Under the pieces are notes generated by a model that saw only the letters and a list, made by a program, of their open reading frames with translations, did not search any database and was not told the origin of the DNA. A stretch of DNA of 17,382 bases, taken from assembly GCA_958346935.1 (NCBI GenBank), contig CATVTM010000044.1, positions 1 through 17,382 on the forward strand, given 5' to 3'. Origin of the DNA: an uncultured Collinsella sp. (GTDB taxonomy: Bacteria > Actinomycetota > Coriobacteriia > Coriobacteriales > Coriobacteriaceae). The position numbers were made by a program, and so were the translations under genes. This document shows positions 6,434-12,673 of this stretch, piece by piece (positions within the stretch are counted from its first letter, which is position 1; the number at the start of each line of letters is the position of its first letter).

Positions 6434-7354
6434 TTAAGCTTGCTTGCTGTGTTTCCATTGTTTTCGGCACCAGCGCATGAGTGCTTTTACAACTGGGATG
6501 GTGATGAGAATGACCCATGCAGGATGAGGCTGTCCCAAGCAGAGCCACATATAGAGGAACCAAGCAATGGCGGCTGCCGGGTAGATGGCGTCGATAAGCT
6601 TGGATAGATGACGTCGGTCGATAAAGTCACCAAGCGCGTAGTAGACGGGAATCAAAAAGACGAGGAAGAGCCCCATAGCCCACGTGCCGTAGATAATCCC
6701 GAGCGCCAGATATGCGAGGGCGATAAGTGCGGGAAAGGGGAACTTGTTCCACGCACGACCGAACTTGGTGTGGAAATGCTTGCCATGATGGTCGAGTTTG
6801 TCGTGCGCCTCCTTCCAGCTCGCAAACGTCTCGCCGTCGATGGTGATGGTGCCGTCGGCATTGGTATACACGCTGTGCCCATCGTCCTCAAGCGTATCGA
6901 CATGTATGCCACCCGGCCCAACATGGACCTCTTCGCCCTTGCGCTCGTTAGCCACATGGATACCATTCCAGCCAACATGGACCTCTTCGCCTTTGTTGGG
7001 ATCAATAACGTGGATACCATGCGCGAGAGAAATATCGACAAGTGGCTTATCACCGCAATTCGTATGCTCAGTAGAAGTCTCGGTTTCTTCGGTCTCGTCC
7101 AAATTGTCTGCGCTAGAGTCACTGTCTGCCGAGTCATCGATATCACAAACCGCTTCCCCATATAGCAGCTCATCCAGTGACACACCATACAGCGCGGCGA
7201 GTGCAATAAGGTTATCGGTATCGGGCGAGGATTCGCTGCGCTCCCATTTACTGACAGCCTGGCGGCTTACGCCCAGCTGGGCGGCAAGTGCCTCCTGAGA
7301 AAGCCCAGCAGCTTTGCGGCGATCGACGAGGCGCTGTGCCATCGCAAGATCCAT
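6434..7354 (-). CDS. XRE-family regulator fused to a repeat region and membrane helices
   Basis: A 306-residue protein. Residues 5-62 are a clear helix-turn-helix of the XRE/Cro type (GLSQEALAAQLGVSRQAVSKWE). An acidic linker (70-100) follows. Next are three tandem 18-residue repeats with GIHV at 113, 131 and 149; the first two also carry KGEEVHVG. The C-terminal part has about four hydrophobic segments (roughly 207-224, 226-242, 256-272, 278-292), so the DNA-binding domain would be tethered to the membrane. Such fusions usually sense an envelope signal, but the ligand here is unknown. The start at 7354 has AAAGGA six bases upstream. It stands alone, and repeated CCGGTAGC sites upstream may be its own operator. 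Confidence 0.85.
   Translation of the reverse strand: MDLAMAQRLVDRRKAAGLSQEALAAQLGVSRQAVSKWERSESSPDTDNLIALAALYGVSLDELLYGEAVCDIDDSADSDSSADNLDETEETETSTEHTNCGDKPLVDISLAHGIHVIDPNKGEEVHVGWNGIHVANERKGEEVHVGPGGIHVDTLEDDGHSVYTNADGTITIDGETFASWKEAHDKLDHHGKHFHTKFGRAWNKFPFPALIALAYLALGIIYGTWAMGLFLVFLIPVYYALGDFIDRRHLSKLIDAIYPAAAIAWFLYMWLCLGQPHPAWVILITIPVVKALMRWCRKQWKHSKQA
6918..6991 (-). repeat. Intragenic 54-bp direct repeat in the XRE regulator gene
   Basis: CCAACATGGACCTCTTCGCC occurs at 6918-6937 and again at 6972-6991, exactly 54 bases apart. It encodes the repeated KGEEVHVGxxGIHV segments, so the protein repeat arose by in-frame DNA duplication that is still visible at base level. Confidence 0.85.
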
Positions 7355-7410
7355 GGTGGTTCCTTTCGTGTGGTGACCGTTGAAGAATGACCCGAGTATG
7401 TCGAGAACAG

Positions 7411-7471
7411 CCGGTAGCGACCACCATTTCTAGCTTGAATCTGCCCCAACCCTACCGCAACTACCGGTAGC
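7411..7471. promoter_or_regulatory. Candidate operator sites upstream of the XRE regulator
   Basis: CCGGTAGC occurs at 7411-7418 and 7464-7471, the second within the palindrome CTACCGGTAG (7461-7470); a half-site CTACCG lies at 7452. These are 57-117 bases upstream of the start, a typical place for XRE autoregulation. No confident -35/-10 pair was found here. Confidence 0.35.
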
Positions 7472-7545
7472 AGCCCTCACGACCAGCAATTTCATGACAA
7501 ATGTCAGTGCAAGTTACAGCCAAGAACTCCATCATTTCAAGTCCT

Positions 7546-7780
7546 CCACCCCAAGCACCCGCAGCAAGAAGACGAATAGCCTCGGCTAGGACTGCCCCCA
7601 TCGGAGGCCCCAGGGCTTACCTCCCAAATCGTCCTCGGACATGTCGGGACCCCGCTGCGCGCTTCGCGCGGCGGGGTCCTTCCGTCCTGCGGAAAGATTT
7701 GGGAGATAGGCCCTGGGGCCTCCTGCGGTAACTGGGGAGGTCGAGGCTATTCGTCTTCTTGCTGCGGGTGCCTGGGGTGG
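7546..7780 (+). other. 235-nt nested hairpin forming the first half of element copy B
   Basis: The outer arms 7546-7584 and 7742-7780 are complementary at 38 of 39 positions. A middle stem of 28 positions (7603-7630 with 7696-7723) has one mismatch and one G-T pair. The apical stem 7646-7661 with 7665-7680 closes on a CTT loop, all 16 positions pairing if G-T is allowed. Internal loops are symmetrical, about 18/18 and 15/15 bases. Confidence 0.85.
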
Positions 7781-8086
7781 GGTGCGGCGTGCATTTTTGG
7801 GAATATTCAGCATTCGGGGGCGCTTGCATACTGGATTTTGGGCGAAAGGCGGGCGTCAAGGGGCGCATTCCGTAGAAAACGAGCGGTTCTCGAGGCACCG
7901 GGGGCTCAGGATCGGAGTCTTCGGCGCGGTTTTGCGCGCCGATACCCGCTCCCGTGGACTCCGGGATGCTGAATATTCCGGAATTTGCACGGTGCCGACT
8001 GGGGTACCTGCAGGCAAAAGGCGACCGCCCCGCCAAAGTATTCATTCGGCGGGGCGGTTTATGCAAAACAGCGACTGTAGGTGCGC
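7571..8086 (+). repeat. 516-bp intergenic element, copy B
   Basis: Direct repeat of 5135-5651 of equal length. Here the left arm extends outward to 7546. The second half contains a 14-bp perfect inverted repeat, GGAATATTCAGCAT (7800-7813) with ATGCTGAATATTCC (7966-7979), and a hairpin TCGGCGCG/CGCGCCGA (7921-7928/7935-7942); both are degenerate in copy A. It ends in a GC-rich hairpin (8025-8057). It fills most of the gap 7355-8120 between the XRE regulator's start and the ABC permease's stop, so its gene neighbours differ from copy A's. Conserved short frames on both strands look incidental to the palindromes. Confidence 0.9.
8025..8060. terminator. Terminator-like hairpin at the end of element copy B
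   Basis: CCGCCCCGCC (8025-8034) pairs perfectly with GGCGGGGCGG (8048-8057). TTT follows on the plus strand; on the minus strand TCGCCTTTTGCC follows. It could end an element RNA on the plus strand or the ABC operon on the minus strand; neither tail is strong. Confidence 0.5.
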
Positions 8087-8120
8087 TAGCAGCTCGCTAG
8101 AACCTGAATCCCGGAACAGG

Positions 8121-10886
8121 TCACTCGGCGCTCTTGAGGGCGCCGACCATGTCGATCTTATTGAGGGTGCGATTGGTAGCGAGGTTGACGATAAACGTAA
8201 AGGCAAAGGCCAGCAGAACGGACAGCACGTAGCTCAGCGGCTCGACTTCGACGTCAAAGTACAGCGACGGCATCTGCAAGATGTACGTAAAGCTCTCGGC
8301 CAGCGCACCGCCCAGCGGTACGCCCAGCGCGGCTCCGATCGCCGTAAGAATCAACGTCTCCTTGTTAACGTAATGGTGCACCTCGCCACGGCGGAAACCC
8401 AGCACCTTGATGGTCGCCAGCTCGCGTTCGCGCTCGGAGATATTCGTATTAGATAGTGTAAACACCACCACAAACGATAGACACGCTGCCATAAAGGTCA
8501 CAAGTACCACGACCGAATTGATAATCGTAAAGTTTGCCTCATAGTTTTCCCAATGCTCGGCGGTACTCGACAGCGTAATCCAACCATCGCTCTTAAGACG
8601 GTTGGTAAACGCAATCTGATCGGCCGACGAACCCTTAAGCAGCGCAAAGATGCCGTTGAGGCGCGCGCTTCGACCGAACGCGCGCTCATAGGTGCCCTGC
8701 GTCATGTAAAGCGTGTTGCCCAGATAGTTGAGCGAAATGTCGCTGACTTTGACCTTGGCAACATTGAGCGACGAATCCTGGACGTGAGCCGTGTCGCCCG
8801 GCTTGATCCCCAGCACCAGCTGAGAGCTCTTGCTCAAATACACATCCCCGTCACGCAGGGCGAGCGGTTCTTTGGACTCATCCTCCAGGCGCACGTAATC
8901 GCCCAAGTCACCCGTGCGGTCGTCGGGAATCACGATGAGCTGCACGGTCTCGCTCTTACCGCCAAATGTAAAGGTGACGTTGTCGGTCATAATCGGCAGC
9001 GTCGAAGTCACGGTCACGTTGGAATCCTTGGCTGCACTGCGCTCATCCAACGCCGTGCACGTCTGCGAAAAATCATCGGGGTTGGCGACCGCCAGCAAAT
9101 CGTAGCGTGTGATGTGGCCGTACTGCTTGGGCGACAGCGCGACCGACGTATCGCGGATACCCATACCGCAGATCACGAGCGCCGTGCAGCCGGCGATACC
9201 GAAGATGGTCATAAAGGCGCGCTTTTTATAGCGGAATAGGTTGCGTGCAGCGACCTTGTTCAAAAAGCCCATGCGGTGCCAGATAAAGCCGATGCGCTCG
9301 AGCAGAATGCGCGAGCCGGCGCGCGGAGCCTTGGGGCGCATGAGCGAGGCAGGGGTCTCGGCCATCTCGTGGCGGCAGGCGATAATCGTGGCTCCCACCA
9401 CGCCCACGGCAAACAGCGCCACCGAAACGATCGAGGACACGATGTCGTACGAAAGTAGCATCTGGGGCAGCGAGTACATGTCGTCGAACACCGTAAACAA
9501 GAACAGCGGCAGGCCCACAAAGCCGATGATATTGCCGAGCACGCCACCGATCAGACACGCCCACAGCGAGTAGTCCACATATTTGGACAGGATACGCCCG
9601 CGTGAATAGCCGAGCGCCTTGTACAGGCCAATAAGCGTGCGCTCCTCCTCGACCATGCGGGTGGCGGTGGTGAGGCTGATAAGCACGGCGACGATAAAGA
9701 AGATGAACGGGAACACCGTGGCGATGGCCTCGATCGAAGAACTATCGCTCTCGACGCTCGAGTAACTTGCGATATTGCCGCGGTCCTGGATGTACCAGGT
9801 GCATTCGCCCAGGTCAGAGAGCTCGGCGCGGGCATCGGCAAACTGCTGGTCGGCGGCGGCGCGGCGCTGGTCCAGGTCGGCTTGCGCCTGCGCACGCTCG
9901 TCGCTGCCCTCGGCCATGCGATTGATGTTGTCCTGCTCGATCCCAAAGACCATATTCGCCTGACGCTCAGCCGCGTCCAAGCTCGCCGGTGTGTCGACCG
10001 TCAGCTCCTGGGCGCGCGCCTTCTCACGCTCCTCGCGGATCTTCTCGATATTGCCCTTGACCTCATTGATCTTTGCCGAGTAGGCATCCGAATAGGAGTT
10101 GAGGCTCTTGGCTCCCTCGACGACCACGTGGACAGCGGAGTAGGAAGAAGATGTCGCGGCGTCCTCGCTCACATAGAACTTATAGTCCGCAGTCGAAGCA
10201 GCGCGAAAGGCGTTGACCGTCGAGTCGGAGCTCACATCAGTGGGATCGAGGACCTCAGCCGTAATGGTGTAGTCGCCCGCGGCAAATTGATCCTTGGCAC
10301 TTTGGTTCGACGAGCTCGCATCGTTGGCGGCAAAGCTCACCGTATCGCCGATTTTCTTGCCCGAAGCCTTCAAAAAACGTGAGGTCACTGCCACTTCGCC
10401 CGAAGTCTCGGGCAGCTCGCCGCGTACTAGCACCGGTTGGTCAATATTCTCTTTGGAGAGGCTCTGTACGACGACACGCTCGCGCGTCGTACCCACGGCG
10501 GTATAGGCGGTCTCGGTGTAGATACCCTCGGCCGTCTCGACGCCGTCGACCTCTTGGATGGCCGCGAGATCGTCGCGCGTAAGGCCATAGGTCGACTGCA
10601 CGTTAATGTCATAGACATTCTGCTGGTCAAAATAGGCGTCGACCGAATCGCGCAGGTCCTCGCAGCCCGCCTTAAGGCCGCACATCACGCTCACGCCGAG
10701 CGCGGTGATGACCACGATGGACAAAAAGCGCTTAAGACTGCCTCGGATTGTGCGGTAGATGCCGCGGCGAAAAACCGTCGGCACCATATCGTTTGAGCTT
10801 TGAGCGGTACGGTAGGTCGTAAAATCCTGCTCGCGCTCCGTATTCTGCGCGTCGTGGCGTAGGCTGTTTTGGCGATCTTGGTCCAT
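8121..10886 (-). CDS. ABC transporter permease with two FtsX-type domains
   Basis: A 921-residue membrane protein. After a polar N-terminus there is one helix (about 56-75) and a large outside domain (75-385). The latter includes a charged, probably coiled-coil stretch (about 275-360) rich in E, R, A and Q. A first FtsX-like block has three helices (about 387-410, 441-467, 484-505). Then come another helix (556-578), a second outside domain, and a final three-helix FtsX block with SERERELATIKVLGFRRGEV. This MacB/LolE-like layout suits substrate extrusion or envelope remodelling rather than import. It follows its ATPase: the GTG at 10898 would overlap that gene, and the ATG at 10886 (preferred) follows it by five bases. 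Substrate unknown. Confidence 0.88.
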   Translation of the reverse strand: MDQDRQNSLRHDAQNTEREQDFTTYRTAQSSNDMVPTVFRRGIYRTIRGSLKRFLSIVVITALGVSVMCGLKAGCEDLRDSVDAYFDQQNVYDINVQSTYGLTRDDLAAIQEVDGVETAEGIYTETAYTAVGTTRERVVVQSLSKENIDQPVLVRGELPETSGEVAVTSRFLKASGKKIGDTVSFAANDASSSNQSAKDQFAAGDYTITAEVLDPTDVSSDSTVNAFRAASTADYKFYVSEDAATSSSYSAVHVVVEGAKSLNSYSDAYSAKINEVKGNIEKIREEREKARAQELTVDTPASLDAAERQANMVFGIEQDNINRMAEGSDERAQAQADLDQRRAAADQQFADARAELSDLGECTWYIQDRGNIASYSSVESDSSSIEAIATVFPFIFFIVAVLISLTTATRMVEEERTLIGLYKALGYSRGRILSKYVDYSLWACLIGGVLGNIIGFVGLPLFLFTVFDDMYSLPQMLLSYDIVSSIVSVALFAVGVVGATIIACRHEMAETPASLMRPKAPRAGSRILLERIGFIWHRMGFLNKVAARNLFRYKKRAFMTIFGIAGCTALVICGMGIRDTSVALSPKQYGHITRYDLLAVANPDDFSQTCTALDERSAAKDSNVTVTSTLPIMTDNVTFTFGGKSETVQLIVIPDDRTGDLGDYVRLEDESKEPLALRDGDVYLSKSSQLVLGIKPGDTAHVQDSSLNVAKVKVSDISLNYLGNTLYMTQGTYERAFGRSARLNGIFALLKGSSADQIAFTNRLKSDGWITLSSTAEHWENYEANFTIINSVVVLVTFMAACLSFVVVFTLSNTNISERERELATIKVLGFRRGEVHHYVNKETLILTAIGAALGVPLGGALAESFTYILQMPSLYFDVEVEPLSYVLSVLLAFAFTFIVNLATNRTLNKIDMVGALKSAE

Positions 10887-10891
10887 GGGCG

Positions 10892-11593
10892 CTACCACTC
10901 GATCGTCTCGATAGGCACGGGATTTTGCTGGACCGTCTCGCTCTCCACGCGGCCGCTCCTAAAGCGGATCAGACGATCGGCCATGGGCGCCAGCGCGGAG
11001 TTGTGGGTGATGATGATGACCGTAATGCCCTGCTTGCGGCAAGTGTCCTGCAGCAGCTGCAAGATCTGCTTGCCGGTTTTATAGTCAAGTGCGCCCGTGG
11101 GCTCGTCGCACAAAAGCAGCTTGGGGTTCTTTGCCAGCGCGCGGGCAATGGACACGCGCTGCTGCTCGCCGCCCGAAAGCTGCGCGGGGAAGTTGGCGAG
11201 GCGCTCACCCAAGCCAACCTGGCAAAGCGTTTGCTCGGCATCGAGCGAATCGGGGCAGATTTGCGCCGCAAGCTCAACATTTTCGAGCGCCGTCAGGTTG
11301 GGGACCAGATTGTAGAACTGGAAGACAAAGCCGACATCGGCGCGGCGGTATTCCACGAGCTGAGCCTCGTTGGCGGAGCTCACGTCGCGCCCGTCCACCG
11401 TCACGGTGCCGGAGGTCGCCGTATCCATGCCGCCCAGAATGTTGAGCGCCGTGGTCTTGCCGGCACCCGAAGCACCCAGAATGATGGCGAGCTCGCCGCG
11501 CTCGACCGTAAAGCTCGCGCCGTCGAGTGCGTGAATGCGGGCGTCGCCCTCGCCGTATGCCTTGATGACGTCTTTGAATTCGATATAAGCCAT
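10892..11593 (-). CDS. ABC transporter ATP-binding protein (MacB/LolD-like)
   Basis: A 233-residue ATPase that would power the permease encoded just downstream. All standard motifs are present: Walker A GASGAGKTT (40-48), Q-loop Q92, signature LSGGEQQR (139-146), Walker B LLLCDEPTGALD (159-170) and the H-loop histidine in ITHNSA (H197). Sequence and length match the MacB/LolD/FtsE-type exporters that pair with FtsX-fold permeases. It is the first gene of a two-gene operon. The ribosome site is weak (GGGAACC-like). Upstream TAATAC at about 11625-11630 (minus strand) could be a -10 box, but I see no good -35. A partial dispersed hairpin element lies 55 bases upstream. Confidence 0.93.
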   Translation of the reverse strand: MAYIEFKDVIKAYGEGDARIHALDGASFTVERGELAIILGASGAGKTTALNILGGMDTATSGTVTVDGRDVSSANEAQLVEYRRADVGFVFQFYNLVPNLTALENVELAAQICPDSLDAEQTLCQVGLGERLANFPAQLSGGEQQRVSIARALAKNPKLLLCDEPTGALDYKTGKQILQLLQDTCRKQGITVIIITHNSALAPMADRLIRFRSGRVESETVQQNPVPIETIEW

Positions 11594-11647
11594 CGATCGG
11601 TTCCCATCTGGTCGGATAACTCTTTAGTATTACCCATTTCGCACCGA

Positions 11648-11692
11648 CTAAAAAGGGACGGGTTTATTTTGGCAGGTTCTATATGGGGAAAC
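11648..11692 (+). repeat. Dispersed hairpin element, copy 3 (degenerate)
   Basis: AAAAAGGGACGGGTTTATTT, then TGGCAGGTTCTAT and TGGGGAAACG, match the minus strand of the copies at 1254-1292 and 14094-14133. The 5' arm is degraded, so the stem is weak. It lies between divergent genes with no gene ending into it, so it is not acting as a terminator here. The rest of 11594-11864 holds only the promoter features listed. Confidence 0.65.
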
Positions 11693-11794
11693 GGCAGCTA
11701 TAGATGAGGCGCCGGGGAGGCAGAGAAATCATCGATGGGGTCAGGCCGACCGCCAAACACAACGCACGCATCTCAATCTGTCAGCCAAATCATT

Positions 11795-11808
11795 CGAACA
11801 ACTGTTCG
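11795..11808. promoter_or_regulatory. LexA (SOS) box upstream of the GyrI-like gene
   Basis: CGAACAACTGTTCG is a perfect match to CGAAC-N4-GTTCG, the LexA operator known from Gram-positive bacteria and actinobacteria. It overlaps the -35 region of the promoter reading into the GyrI-like gene, where LexA would block transcription until DNA damage occurs. Confidence 0.7.
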
Positions 11809-11823
11809 TTTCTATGATATGAT
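11795..11823 (+). promoter_or_regulatory. Promoter of the GyrI-like gene
   Basis: TATGAT (11818-11823) is a good -10 box. Seventeen bases upstream, CGAACA (11795-11800) serves as a weak -35 and is the left half of the LexA box. An overlapping TATGAT at 11813-11818 is an alternative -10. Confidence 0.5.
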
Positions 11824-11864
11824 TCCGCTATCTAAGCAGGCCAATACGCAGAAAGGCGGCCAAC

Positions 11865-12503
11865 ATGGCGTTCGACTTTAAGAAGGAATGCAAGGAGCTC
11901 TACAGACCTGCAAGCAAGCCGAGTATCATAACTGTCCCGCCTATGAGCTACGTTGCCGTTCGCGGAAAGGGCGACCCAAATACCGAAGGTGGCGAGTATC
12001 AAAATGCCCTGCCGCTGCTTTACGGCATCGCCTATACCGTCAAGATGTCAAAGAAAGGCTCAAGGAGTATCGAGGGCTATTTCGACTTTGTGGTACCGCC
12101 GCTCGAGGGTTTCTGGTGGCAAGAGTCCCCGAGCGGCGACATCGATTATGTACACAAGGACAATTTCAACTTCATCTCGTGCATCCGCCTGCCCGATTTC
12201 GTCACCCGAGATGACTTTGACTGGGCAGTCGCGGAAGCCACGACCAAAAAGAAACTGGACTTTTCCGCCGTCGAACTGCTTAAAGTTGACGAGGGTCTCT
12301 GCGTTCAATGCATGCACACCGGGCCCTACGACAACGAACCGGCAACCGTAGACGCTATGCATGAATACACGACCGAGCTGGGCTATGTCCCCGACTTCTC
12401 AAACACCCGTTTACATCACGAAATCTATCTCTCCGATCCACGCAAATGCGCACCGGAGAAACTTAAGACCGTGGTTCGTCATCCTATCAAGCGCGCTGAA
12501 TAG
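11865..12503 (+). CDS. GyrI-like small-molecule-binding domain protein
   Basis: A 212-residue soluble protein of the stand-alone GyrI-like group (COG4832-like). Supporting stretches are PPMSYVAVRGKGDPN (26-40), GIAYTVKM, EGYFDFVVPPLEGFWW (66-81), MHTGPYDNEPATVDAMHEY (about 146-164) and HHEIYLSDPRK near the end, in the order usual for this family. GyrI folds bind small hydrophobic molecules; E. coli GyrI (SbmC) is SOS-induced and protects gyrase, and some actinobacterial members hydrolyse DNA-alkylating cyclopropanoid toxins. A LexA-box match overlaps the promoter here, so a genotoxin-protection role is plausible but inferred. Start: ATG with AAAGG upstream. Single gene, followed by a hairpin that includes its stop codon. 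Confidence 0.85.
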   Translation: MAFDFKKECKELYRPASKPSIITVPPMSYVAVRGKGDPNTEGGEYQNALPLLYGIAYTVKMSKKGSRSIEGYFDFVVPPLEGFWWQESPSGDIDYVHKDNFNFISCIRLPDFVTRDDFDWAVAEATTKKKLDFSAVELLKVDEGLCVQCMHTGPYDNEPATVDAMHEYTTELGYVPDFSNTRLHHEIYLSDPRKCAPEKLKTVVRHPIKRAE

Positions 12504-12533
12504 CGTGGGGCGTCATTTCACGCGCTAGGTTTT
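12501..12533 (+). terminator. Probable terminator overlapping the GyrI-like gene's stop
   Basis: TAGCGTG (12501-12507, including the TAG stop) can pair with CACGCGCTA (12519-12527), with GC bulged, followed by GGTTTT. The core GCGTG/CACGC is perfect. It is modest in strength but well placed. Confidence 0.45.
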
Positions 12534-12576
12534 AAGCCAGCCAACCAGCCGCCTCCTAGGCCGTCCGGTAATTATC

Positions 12577-12603
12577 TTGACGCGGCCCGTCGCATCTTAT
12601 AAG
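12577..12603 (+). promoter_or_regulatory. Candidate promoter of the CLC antiporter gene
   Basis: TTGACG (12577-12582) and TATAAG (12598-12603) are both good boxes but only 15 bases apart, at the short end of the allowed range. A start near 12610 would place the hairpin at 12617-12652 at the very beginning of the transcript. Confidence 0.4.
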
Positions 12604-12616
12604 TTTGTTTTGCTAA

Positions 12617-12660
12617 AGCTGGAAAGCCTCTCAACGATGCGCAACTCCAGCTCTTTTTCT
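12617..12660 (+). terminator. Intrinsic terminator just upstream of the CLC gene
   Basis: AGCTGGA (12617-12623) pairs with TCCAGCT (12646-12652) around a 22-base loop, followed by CTTTTTCT. It ends only 14 bases before the CLC start codon. It may stop read-through from the GyrI-like gene or act as an attenuator in the CLC leader. In addition CTCTT (12651-12655) can pair with AAGAG (12664-12668), part of the likely ribosome site. Confidence 0.6.
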
Positions 12661-12673
12661 ATCAAGAGAGCAA

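Noticed and set aside
6249..6437. 62-codon plus-strand frame
   Set aside because: Starts inside the stem of the structured element and has no ribosome site or recognisable domain.
12504..12673. Fluoride riboswitch upstream of the CLC gene
   Set aside because: The conserved GAUGG...GCC and CUGAUG segments of the crcB motif are absent; only a plain terminator-type hairpin is visible.
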